Positions 1 to 6,176 of a stretch of DNA of 15,326 nt are shown here, one piece after another (the stretch's first letter is position 1; every line of letters starts with the position of its first letter). The notes below the pieces were generated by a model that searched no databases, was not told the DNA's origin, and was given only the letters and a program-made list of their open reading frames with translations. A program made the translations under genes and the position numbers. This DNA is from DYGX01 sp035325905 (GTDB taxonomy: Bacteria > Chloroflexota > Anaerolineae > Aggregatilineales > Aggregatilineaceae), in NCBI GenBank assembly GCA_035325905.1, contig DAOKYY010000090.1, positions 1 to 15,326 of the forward strand, read 5' to 3'.

Positions 1-1001
1 GGGCGCACGGCTACGCCTTCGACCCGACCAACGAGCGCTGGGCCTACAACGTCGGGCGCGACGGCTGGCTGTTCAAGATCGATCTCTACACCCTTCAGCC
101 GGTCGCCAAGGTGCGGGTCGGCCTCGACGCGCGCGGCCTGGCGATCTCGGACGATGGCCGCTGGGTGATCGTCGGCAATTACATCCCGGCGACCGCCGTG
201 ATCCTCGACGCGGACACGCTCGAACCGGCGACCGTGATCCACACCGACGCCGAGAACCCCGAAGGCGAGATGGTCCAGTCGCGCGTGGCGATCACCAGCG
301 ATGTCGCGCCGGAGCTGGTCGGGCCGTACTTCATCATCGGCCTGAAAGAGGCCGGGCAGGTCTGGCGGATTAACTGGGCCGAGCCGGACTTCCCGATCGA
401 CAAGGTGGCGGGTGTGGGGCACGTGCTGCACGACGGCTTCCTCAGCCCGGACAACCGGCGGTTCTACATCGCCGCCCAGCGCGACGACTGGATGGCCGTG
501 ATCGACGTGGCGGCGTGGGAGCTAGTCGGAACGATCGCGACCGGCGAGACGCCGCATCCCGGCTCCGGCGCGACCTGGGAAGCCAACGGGACGCAGTACG
601 GCGCGACGGTGCACGCGGGCGAGGGGCTGATTACGGTCTGGGACCTGGCGACGAACGAGATAGTCGCGACCATCCCGACCAGCGGGCCGGGCCTGTTCAT
701 CCGCGCCCACGACGACAGCCCGTATGTCTGGGCGGACACGATGTTCGCCGAGCAGCCGAACCGGATTTACGTCTTCGACAAGGAGACCTTCGAGGTCGTG
801 CACGTGATCGAAGAGGGCCTCCAGCCGCTGCACCCGGAGTTCACTCACGACGCGCGTTACGTGTACGTCAGCGACTGGCAGGGGAACGTCGTGCGGGTCT
901 ACGACGCGCTGACCTTCGAGAAAGTCGCGGAGGTGGGCGGGGTGATCACGCCGACCGGGATTTTCAACACCGACCGGCGCGACGAGACGCTGGGGCACTA
1001 G
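1..1001 (+). CDS. Cytochrome d1-type eight-bladed propeller protein, NirS-like (5' end outside window)
   Basis: The reading frame is open from base 3 and ends with TAG at 999-1001, giving 332 visible residues. The sequence is a run of beta-propeller blades whose order matches the d1-heme domain of cytochrome cd1 nitrite reductase, including the C-terminal HPEF and TPTGIFN segments. A His at codon 2 sits where the axial d1-heme ligand is expected (before a blade ending in GRDGWLFKIDL). Two further histidines, in LHDG (about residue 143) and TPHPG (about 185), lie 42 residues apart, the spacing I recall for the two catalytic pocket histidines of NirS. Having both favours a catalytic NirS over the biosynthetic relatives NirF or NirN, but this is inference. 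The N-terminus, where a cytochrome c domain and export signal would be, is missing. The product would act outside the membrane, reducing nitrite to NO. No d1-heme biosynthesis gene is in the window. Confidence 0.8.
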   Translation, partial: AHGYAFDPTNERWAYNVGRDGWLFKIDLYTLQPVAKVRVGLDARGLAISDDGRWVIVGNYIPATAVILDADTLEPATVIHTDAENPEGEMVQSRVAITSDVAPELVGPYFIIGLKEAGQVWRINWAEPDFPIDKVAGVGHVLHDGFLSPDNRRFYIAAQRDDWMAVIDVAAWELVGTIATGETPHPGSGATWEANGTQYGATVHAGEGLITVWDLATNEIVATIPTSGPGLFIRAHDDSPYVWADTMFAEQPNRIYVFDKETFEVVHVIEEGLQPLHPEFTHDARYVYVSDWQGNVVRVYDALTFEKVAEVGGVITPTGIFNTDRRDETLGH

Positions 1002-1030
1002 AGCGCAGCGTCTGACGTCAGGAAGGAACA

Positions 1031-1052
1031 GGGATGCCCACACGGGCATCCC
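1031..1052. terminator. Hairpin between convergent genes, possible bidirectional terminator
   Basis: A perfect 9-bp stem (GGGATGCCC at 1031-1039, GGGCATCCC at 1044-1052) encloses the four-base loop ACAC. It lies 29 bases past the d1 gene stop and about 30 bases past the dmsC stop on the other strand, so it could end transcription from both sides. There is no T-tract, so termination by this hairpin alone is not certain. Confidence 0.5.
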
Positions 1053-1081
1053 TGCGTGCGTCTAGAAGAGAAGGGCGGCGG

Positions 1082-2005
1082 CTAGAGACCGACGTTGCTC
1101 TCCATGGCGTAGAACAGGAAGCGGCCCATCACCTCGGCGATGAGCACCAGGGCGAAGGCGGCCAGCGCCAGGTTGCCAAGCAGCGTCTCGCGGCCGGGGC
1201 TGCTGGCGCTGCGATAGACGAAGAAGCCGAGCACCCCCGCGCCGAGGAAGACCAGCCCCAGCCGGAGCGCGAACAGCAGGCCGTAGTCGCCCATCAGGGT
1301 ATCGACCGCGCGCTGAGCAGCGGCCACGCCGCTGCTCGACAGGTGGGCGATGTAGAGCGGTTGCACGACCAGGTGCACGCCGACCAGCACCACCGCCGCC
1401 AGCGCCAGCCAGCGCAGCGCGGCGCGCAGAATCTCGGCCTGCGTGCCGGCGCGCCCGGCCTCGGTGCGGCGCACGTAGGCGTAGTTGACCACGTAGGCCG
1501 CGCCGACCGCCAGCGTGCCGAGCAGGAAGGTCGTGGTGAAGAACGTCACCGGCGTGGCGAGCGTGTTCCAGGCGGGCGCGGTGCGCAGCATGTAAATTTG
1601 CGACATGCTGAAGACCAGCACCAGCCCGACGAGGGCCGCGACCCAGGCCACGATGGTCCGGTTGGCCGGGGTGCTGATCTTGCGCCACTGCATGAAGGCG
1701 AAGATCGCGCCCAGCCCGATGAACAGCACGTTCGAGAGGATTTCGCGGCTGAGCCACGACTCGCCGAGGTTGGCGATGGCGCGATAGGCGTTCAGCGGGT
1801 TGCCCAGATGGAACAGCGAGGCGATCGTGCCGAGCACCAGCACCGGGCCGATGGCGAGCAGGGCGCGGTCGCTGAGGCGGTCCGCCTCGGCCTCGCCCCA
1901 CTGGCGGGCGGCGAAGAAGTGCACGATGCCCAGAATGATGAACGAGCCAACCGCCATCTGGCTGAGGATGGTGAAGGCAATCAAAGCCCATTCACGAGCG
2001 TCCAT
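1082..2005 (-). CDS. dmsC: DMSO reductase membrane anchor subunit DmsC
   Basis: This 307-residue protein is almost wholly hydrophobic, with about eight predicted membrane helices, as in the DmsC family. It would anchor the catalytic DmsAB pair and oxidise menaquinol. The family hallmark is clear: SLFHLGNP followed by LGESWLSREI. His66 and Glu88 in these segments match the E. coli residues (His65, Glu87) implicated in quinol binding, from memory of the family. The ATG at 2003-2005 follows the dmsB stop by two bases. An AGGAGG-like ribosome binding site (complement of 2014-2019) lies inside the end of dmsB, eight bases upstream, which indicates coupled translation. It is the last gene of the operon, converging on the d1 gene. 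No heme ligands are needed or evident, as expected for DmsC rather than a NarI-type anchor. Confidence 0.93.
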   Translation of the reverse strand: MDAREWALIAFTILSQMAVGSFIILGIVHFFAARQWGEAEADRLSDRALLAIGPVLVLGTIASLFHLGNPLNAYRAIANLGESWLSREILSNVLFIGLGAIFAFMQWRKISTPANRTIVAWVAALVGLVLVFSMSQIYMLRTAPAWNTLATPVTFFTTTFLLGTLAVGAAYVVNYAYVRRTEAGRAGTQAEILRAALRWLALAAVVLVGVHLVVQPLYIAHLSSSGVAAAQRAVDTLMGDYGLLFALRLGLVFLGAGVLGFFVYRSASSPGRETLLGNLALAAFALVLIAEVMGRFLFYAMESNVGL

Positions 2006-2007
2006 CG

Positions 2008-2628
2008 CTAAATCTCCTCCGGGTTTGCCAGCACGCCGGCGCGCGAGGCGACCGGCTGGGTATGGGCAGTGGGGTTGATGACCAGCGCCGGGTCGGTGAA
2101 GCGGGCTTCGGGCAGCGGCGCGACCTCGGCCAGCGCGCCGTACTTGGCGCGCAGCTCCTCCAGCTCGCCGAATTCCAGCGCGCGCGACGGGCAGGCCGCC
2201 ACGCAGGCCGGAGACTGACCGGCGTCAATGTAGTCCGAGCAGAAGGTGCACTTAGACATCGTGCCCTTGTCGTCGTTGAACTGCGGCGCGGCGTAGGGGC
2301 AGGCCCACTCGCAGTAGCGGCAGCCAATGCACTTGTCCTCGTCGATCAGCACGATGCCGTCGTCGCGCTTGCTGATGGCCGCCGCCGGGCAGACTTCCTT
2401 GCAGATCGGCTGCTCGCAGTGGTTGCAGGCCACCGATACGTAGTAGGCGAATACGCTGTGCGAGTAGGTGTTGTCCGGGTTGCGGGTCCATTCCCCGCCG
2501 GAGAACTCGGCTACCCGCCGCCAGCGCATCTCAGGCGACAGGTCGTGCTTGTCCTGGCACGCGACCTGGCAGGCTTTGCAGCCGGTGCAGCGCGCGGTGT
2601 TGAAGTAGAATGCAAGCTGGTTCGCCAT
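2008..2628 (-). CDS. dmsB: DMSO reductase iron-sulfur electron-transfer subunit DmsB
   Basis: This 206-residue ferredoxin-type subunit carries four cysteine groups for four [4Fe-4S] clusters: Cys14-17-20-24, Cys68-71-76-80, Cys100-103-106-110 and Cys127-130-142-146. All sixteen ligands are present. The start MANQLAFYFNTARCTGCKAC is typical of DmsB. It would pass electrons from quinol oxidised at DmsC to the molybdenum site of DmsA and has no signal peptide, so it would be exported bound to Tat-substrate DmsA. The ATG at 2626-2628 has an AGGAGG ribosome binding site (complement of 2637-2642) next to the dmsA stop at 2643-2645, giving a tight operon. Length and cluster pattern match the family, with no sign of decay. 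Confidence 0.95.
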   Translation of the reverse strand: MANQLAFYFNTARCTGCKACQVACQDKHDLSPEMRWRRVAEFSGGEWTRNPDNTYSHSVFAYYVSVACNHCEQPICKEVCPAAAISKRDDGIVLIDEDKCIGCRYCEWACPYAAPQFNDDKGTMSKCTFCSDYIDAGQSPACVAACPSRALEFGELEELRAKYGALAEVAPLPEARFTDPALVINPTAHTQPVASRAGVLANPEEI

Positions 2629-2642
2629 GCTGTTAGCCTCCT

Positions 2643-5093
2643 TTACGCCTTCTCGATCTCACACAGGCAGGTATGCATCGGGTCCCCCTTGGCGAGAGGC
2701 GAGGGGCGATAGCGGGTCAGGACATTGACGCAGCCGCTCTCGTCAACACCAGCTTCGTCGGGTGAGTACCACGCGCCCTCCGACAGTTGGGCCACGCCGG
2801 GGATAATGCGCGATGTGACGCGGGCCGGAACGCGCGAGCGGCCCCGGTCATTGAAGACCGTCACCAGGTCGCCGTTCTGGATGCCGCGCGCCTCGGCGTC
2901 GAGGGCGTTGATCCACACGACCTGCGGCGCGGCGGCCTTCATCCAGGGCACGTTGCCGTAGGTGGAGTGCGTGCGCTGCTTGTAGTGGGCGCTGATCAGT
3001 TGCAGCGGATATTTCTCGCGCAGCGGGTCGTCAACGCCTTCCCAGGTGGAGACGTAGATCGGCAGCCCGGTGATCACGTCGCCTTCTTCCAGCTCCCAGG
3101 TCTGGCCGATGTCGTGCAGGCGCGCCGAGAAGATCTCGATCTTGCCGGACGGCGTGGCGAGCGGGTTGGCTTCGGGGTCGTCGCGGAAATCCTTGTAGGC
3201 GATGAAGGGGTCGCCGGGGTTAGTGACCTTGTAGATGCCCATCGCCTTGAACTCGTCGTAGTCCGGCCAGTCCGGGTTGCCCTTGCGCGTCTCGTCCAGG
3301 CAGTAGCGAATCCAGTCATCGACCGAGCGCCCTTCGGTGAACTCCTGCTCCACGCCCAGGCGCTTGGCGATCTCGGCGCACATGTCGTAGACGTGCATCG
3401 TCTCGTACAGCGGCTCGATCGCCTGCTCGCAGAAGATCGAGTAGCCCATATTGCTGGTGTCGCCGTTGATCGCGATGTCGGTCTTCTCGTAGATAGTCGT
3501 GTCCGGCAGCAAGATGTCGGCGAACTTGGCGCTGGGCGTCATGTGCACGTCGATCGTGACGATCATCTCGACCAGCGATTCATCTTCGAGAATCTGCCGG
3601 GTGTAGTTCACGTCGGCGTGCTGGTTGATCAGGCAGTTGCTGGCGTAGTTCCAGATGAACTTGATCGGCACGTCGAGCTGGTCCTTGCCGATCACGCCGT
3701 CCTTCAGCGCCGTCATCTCCGTCGCGCGTGTGATCGCGTCCGGCCAGTTGAACACGGAGATATAGGTCTTCACCGGGTTGGACAGGGTGGGGAAGCCGGC
3801 CATATAGATGCCGTAGCCGGATTCGCGCGCGCCGGTGCTGCCGCCGGGGATGCCGACGTTCCCGGTCAGGATCGACAGCATCGGGATGGCGCGGCTGTTC
3901 TGCTCGCCGTTCGCCTGGCGCTGCGGCCCCCAGCCCTGGGTGATATAGCATGGCTTGGACAGCGCGATCTCGCGCGCCAGGCGCACGATCGTCGCGGCGG
4001 GGATGCCGGTGATCGGCGCCGCCCAGTCGGGCGTCTTGGCGATGCCGTCCGCGCCGGTGCCCAGGATGTAATCCTTGTAGCTGTCCTGGTCCTCATAGCC
4101 TTCGGGCATGTGTTCTTTGTCGAAGCCGATGCAATACTTGTCCAGAAACTCCTGGTCGTGCAGGTTCTCGCTGATCATGACGTAGGCCAGCGCGCTGACC
4201 AGCGCCGCGTCCGTGCCGGGGTGGATCGGAATCCACTCATCGGCGGCGGTCACGGCGGTGTCGGTGAAGCGCGGGTCGATGATGATCATCTTGGCCCCGC
4301 TGAGCTGCTTGTAGTGCTGGAGGCTGTAGATCATGCCGCCGCCGCTCATACGGGTTTCGCCGGGGTTGTTGCCGAAGTAGACCAGCAGCTTGCTGTTGAC
4401 GATGTCCTCGATGCTGTTGTTCATCACCCAGGTGTCGGCCCAGGTGTTGCCGAAGGTGTAGGGCAGGGCGGACTCGATCTGCGCGGCGCTGTAGTCGCCG
4501 TAGTGGTTCAGGTAGCCGCCGACGCAGTTCATCAGGCGCGCGACAACCGTCGCGCCGGGCGGCCACGAGGTCGCGACCAGCGCGCCCAGCGTGCCCGTCC
4601 CATAGTTGAGGTAGATCGACTCGTTGCCGTACTGATCGATCAGCCCCTTGAGCTTGCCGGCGATCAGGTCGAAGGCTTCTTCCCACGAAATCTGCTCGAA
4701 TTTGCCCTCGCCGCGCTTGCCGACGCGCTTCATCGGGTACTTGAGCCGGTCGGCGCTGTAGATCCGCTGGCGGACCGTCCGCCCGCGCACGCAGCAGCGA
4801 ACCTGGTGCTGGCCGAACTCGTCATTGCCGGTGTTGTCCGTCTCGACACGCACCACCACGCCATCCCGGACGTGCAGGCGCTGCGGGCAGCGGCTACCGC
4901 AGTTCACGACGCACGCGCTCCAGACGATCTTCTCGTCGGCGCGGGCGGCGGCCTGGTCGGGTCTGGCGCTTGGCGAAAGCCCGCCCTTCATCAAGACGGC
5001 CGTGCCCCCCAGCGCAGCGTTCCACTTGATGAAGCTGCGCCGGCTGAGGACAGTGTCGGTGACGGCCTTTGACAGAAAACTCTTGTCCTTCAT
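2643..5093 (-). CDS. dmsA: DMSO reductase catalytic molybdopterin subunit DmsA, Tat-exported
   Basis: With the chosen start the protein has 816 residues, about the length of the E. coli DmsA precursor, and it resembles that protein end to end. It would reduce DMSO and related S- or N-oxides at a molybdenum bis-MGD site outside the cytoplasmic membrane. Residues 17-23 (SRRSFIK) followed by a hydrophobic stretch form a twin-arginine signal. Cys61, Cys65, Cys69 and Cys101 bind the first [4Fe-4S] cluster; Cys100 is an extra neighbouring cysteine. Ser202 in HYGDYS is the expected molybdenum ligand. NNPGETRMSGGG, QGWGPQR and INQHADVN are further family blocks. The ATG at 5091-5093 has a perfect AGGAGG (complement of 5101-5106) seven bases away. 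The frame stays open to 5168, but that longer start would put 25 residues before the Tat signal. No TorD-type chaperone gene lies nearby. Confidence 0.95.
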   Translation of the reverse strand: MKDKSFLSKAVTDTVLSRRSFIKWNAALGGTAVLMKGGLSPSARPDQAAARADEKIVWSACVVNCGSRCPQRLHVRDGVVVRVETDNTGNDEFGQHQVRCCVRGRTVRQRIYSADRLKYPMKRVGKRGEGKFEQISWEEAFDLIAGKLKGLIDQYGNESIYLNYGTGTLGALVATSWPPGATVVARLMNCVGGYLNHYGDYSAAQIESALPYTFGNTWADTWVMNNSIEDIVNSKLLVYFGNNPGETRMSGGGMIYSLQHYKQLSGAKMIIIDPRFTDTAVTAADEWIPIHPGTDAALVSALAYVMISENLHDQEFLDKYCIGFDKEHMPEGYEDQDSYKDYILGTGADGIAKTPDWAAPITGIPAATIVRLAREIALSKPCYITQGWGPQRQANGEQNSRAIPMLSILTGNVGIPGGSTGARESGYGIYMAGFPTLSNPVKTYISVFNWPDAITRATEMTALKDGVIGKDQLDVPIKFIWNYASNCLINQHADVNYTRQILEDESLVEMIVTIDVHMTPSAKFADILLPDTTIYEKTDIAINGDTSNMGYSIFCEQAIEPLYETMHVYDMCAEIAKRLGVEQEFTEGRSVDDWIRYCLDETRKGNPDWPDYDEFKAMGIYKVTNPGDPFIAYKDFRDDPEANPLATPSGKIEIFSARLHDIGQTWELEEGDVITGLPIYVSTWEGVDDPLREKYPLQLISAHYKQRTHSTYGNVPWMKAAAPQVVWINALDAEARGIQNGDLVTVFNDRGRSRVPARVTSRIIPGVAQLSEGAWYSPDEAGVDESGCVNVLTRYRPSPLAKGDPMHTCLCEIEKA

Positions 5094-5125
5094 ACAGATT
5101 CCTCCTGGGGTCACTGCGGACGAAC

Positions 5126-5180
5126 GGAGAGGAAGACAAGCGATATGCAGCGTAGACGGCTGCCCCACCTCTCCATCATA
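5126..5180 (-). promoter_or_regulatory. Candidate dmsA -10 element and structured leader
   Basis: On the minus strand TATGAT (complement of 5175-5180) is a five-of-six match to a -10 box, about 80 bases before the dmsA start. I see no good -35 box, which would fit an activator-dependent promoter. Downstream, nested inverted repeats (GGAGAGG 5126-5132 with CCTCTCC 5168-5174, and GCAGC 5147-5151 with GCTGC 5159-5163) could fold into a stem-loop. The outer arm overlaps the expected start of transcription, so the nested form may exist only in DNA or in longer transcripts. Confidence 0.3.
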
Positions 5181-5329
5181 GATTCATCCCCTGGACGGCA
5201 CATCACCCGGTTGTACATGCTTTCTTAGCTGAAAGAGTTATTTTTGAGCGAAAACAGAGTTATTACATCAGGAGTGAGCGGCGCCCGCACGGGGGATGCG
5301 GGGACGGAGCAGGGGGAAGCCCGCCCGGC

Positions 5330-5366
5330 AAAAAGCGGTACCGAGGCTCCCCGGTACGGCTTTTTT
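5330..5366. terminator. Bidirectional intrinsic terminator in a divergent spacer
   Basis: AGCGGTACCG (5334-5343) pairs with CGGTACGGCT (5352-5361) apart from one G-G mismatch, around an eight-base loop. Six Ts (5361-5366) follow on the plus strand, and five As (5330-5334) precede it, giving a U-tract on the minus strand as well. It has the layout of a strong rho-independent terminator, yet no gene on either side ends here: dmsA and the cupin gene both point away. It may end a small RNA or insulate the two promoters. Confidence 0.65.
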
Positions 5367-5414
5367 CGTCGCCGCGCCGCGTGGTGCAGCGCGCGGCGGT
5401 TCGATCGTAGAATG

Positions 5415-5465
5415 GGGCGCGGGAAATAGCGAGCGGGGACCAACGTCGCGGCGCGCCCGTTTTTT
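5415..5465 (+). terminator. Second T-tract hairpin upstream of the cupin promoter
   Basis: GGGCGCG (5415-5421) and CGCGCCC (5452-5458) form a seven-pair GC stem around a 30-base interior, followed by G and six Ts (5460-5465). The long interior makes it weaker than the element at 5330-5366. A separate GC-rich hairpin (5370-5377 with 5391-5398) lies between the two terminators, so 5367-5465 would make a compact structured RNA if transcribed. Confidence 0.4.
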
Positions 5466-5496
5466 GTTGCCCTGGGCAGGGGGAGGCGGCGCGGTC

Positions 5497-5505
5497 TGGT
5501 ATAAT
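5497..5505 (+). promoter_or_regulatory. Extended -10 promoter for the cupin gene
   Basis: TGG followed directly by TATAAT (5500-5505) is a consensus extended -10 element. No -35 match lies 16-18 bases upstream, which such promoters can tolerate. The predicted start near 5512 leaves an untranslated leader of about 49 bases before the ATG at 5561. Confidence 0.65.
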
Positions 5506-5560
5506 CCCATCAGGACGCGATGCGCCCGGCACACGGAGCGCGGGAGACGCGGAGGCCAAC

Positions 5561-5947
5561 ATGGCGGACGACGGCACGAGTCAGAGCAAGGTTCAGGGCA
5601 AGGTGGTGCGCTACACCGACGTTCCGGCGCAGACCTTCGGCCCGGAAGCGCCCGGCACCAGCATTCGCTGGCTGATCGATGACGACCACGACGGCGCGCC
5701 GATCTACGCGCTGCGCATGATCGAGGTCGAGCCGGGCGGGCACACCCCGCGCCACAGCCACCCCTACGAGCATGAGAACTTCGTGGTGGCGGGGCAGGGG
5801 CGCGTGCTGGTCAACGGGGCGTGGCGCGCGGTCCAGGCCGGGGACGTGATTTTCGTGCCGGGCGGGATGGAGCACATCTACGAGAACACGGGCGATACGC
5901 CGTTCAAGTTTTTGTGCGGGATTCCGGTCCGGCGGCTGCGCGAGTAG
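5561..5947 (+). CDS. Single-domain cupin protein
   Basis: This 128-residue protein is a small cupin (Cupin_2 type). Motif 1 gives the metal ligands His65, His67 and Glu72 (within GGHTPRHSHPYEHE), and motif 2 has the textbook spacing Gly94-x5-Pro100-x-Gly102-x2-His105-x3-Asn109. It should therefore bind a divalent metal in a beta barrel. Proteins of this size may be isomerases, dioxygenase-like enzymes or small-molecule sensors, and the sequence does not say which. There is no signal peptide or membrane segment, so it is cytoplasmic. The ATG at 5561 has GGAGG at 5551-5555, five bases upstream. It appears to be a single-gene unit with its own promoter and a hairpin directly after its stop. Confidence 0.9.
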   Translation: MADDGTSQSKVQGKVVRYTDVPAQTFGPEAPGTSIRWLIDDDHDGAPIYALRMIEVEPGGHTPRHSHPYEHENFVVAGQGRVLVNGAWRAVQAGDVIFVPGGMEHIYENTGDTPFKFLCGIPVRRLRE

Positions 5948-5949
5948 CC

Positions 5950-5977
5950 GTTGCTTCGCGTAGTCATTCGAAGCAAC
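5950..5977 (+). terminator. Hairpin directly after the cupin gene
   Basis: A perfect 9-bp inverted repeat (GTTGCTTCG 5950-5958, CGAAGCAAC 5969-5977) with a ten-base loop starts two bases after the stop codon. No T-tract follows, so it is a possible but unproven terminator; it may also be the first part of the repeat array that begins here. Confidence 0.45.
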
Positions 5978-6020
5978 AAACAGCAGCTAAGGGCAGCAAA
6001 ATTCAGCGAAAAGCGGCTAC
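5971..6020 (+). repeat. 10-bp-period repeat array A (purine orientation)
   Basis: Five consecutive ten-base units share a core at the same position: GCAAC, GCAGC, GCAGC, TCAGC, GCGGC, each flanked by A/G-rich bases. The phase does not slip across 50 bases. It is the left half of an inverted pair whose right half is at 6079-6148, in the cupin/aspA spacer. Confidence 0.75.
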
Positions 6021-6103
6021 AATCAACGGCCTGCGGCCAGAGGCAGGCTGAGGCTCGTCGCGCTTTCCCTGCCGTTGTAGGCTCCCTTAGCCGCTTTTCG
6101 CTG
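6004..6103. repeat. Long inverted repeat between the cupin and aspartase genes
   Basis: CAGCGAAAAGCGGCTA (6004-6019) is an exact 16-base reverse complement of 6088-6103. A second pair nests inside it, CAACGGC (6024-6030) with GCCGTTG (6071-6077). Together they define a stem of at least 23 pairs with a small internal asymmetry and a loop of about 40 bases. As RNA this would be a stable hairpin across most of the spacer. Confidence 0.8.
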
Positions 6104-6148
6104 CCCTTGGCTGTCTTGAGCTGCTTTTCGCTGTCTTTAGCTTCTTTT
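6079..6148 (+). repeat. 10-bp-period repeat array B (pyrimidine orientation)
   Basis: Seven ten-base units read AGGCTCCCTT, AGCCGCTTTT, CGCTGCCCTT, GGCTGTCTTG, AGCTGCTTTT, CGCTGTCTTT and AGCTTCTTTT. The form is xGCTGyyTTT, the reverse complement of the unit in array A. The array ends 28 bases before the aspartase ATG, leaving little room for other signals. Confidence 0.85.
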
Positions 6149-6176
6149 TGCCAGAAAGGACAGGCGCGAACTCCCC

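Larger units (their letters stand above)
5094..5560. other. Divergent intergenic region between dmsA and the cupin gene
   Basis: These 467 bases separate two divergently transcribed genes, and I see no convincing protein gene in them. From left to right they hold the dmsA ribosome binding site and leader (5094-5180), an AT-richer stretch at about 5210-5270 with the small inverted repeat CTTTC/GAAAG (5220-5224 and 5231-5235), a GC-rich block with two T-tract hairpins (5330-5366 and 5415-5465), and the cupin promoter. No clear FNR (TTGAT-N4-ATCAA) or CRP site was found for the presumed anaerobic control of dmsA. Confidence 0.7.

Noticed and set aside
2787..5072. Very long open frame on the plus strand opposite dmsA (about 760 codons), and similar ones opposite aspA (6216-7655) and the 11311 gene (11338-13086)
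   Set aside because: High GC suppresses stop codons in antisense frames. The translations are rich in Arg, Ala, Val, His and Asp without domains, and the opposite strand carries clear protein families.
5094..5168. Longer dmsA start at 5168
   Set aside because: It adds 25 residues before the twin-arginine signal, and a perfect ribosome binding site serves the ATG at 5091-5093.
5094..5300. FNR or CRP binding site controlling dmsA
   Set aside because: Only loose half-site resemblances such as TTGTA and GTGATGTG were found; no symmetric TTGAT-N4-ATCAA or TGTGA-N6-TCACA site.
5334..5366. T-box riboswitch antiterminator (GGTACCG followed by a T-run)
   Set aside because: The GGTACCG is part of a simple self-pairing terminator. 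There is no full T-box sequence, no stem I specifier region and no amino-acid gene downstream.
5390..5415. tRNA-like T-arm motif GGTTCGATC
   Set aside because: The flanking bases do not form a T stem, and no acceptor, D or anticodon arms are found around it.
5971..6148. CRISPR array
   Set aside because: Units are ten bases, degenerate and without unique spacers, and there are no cas genes.
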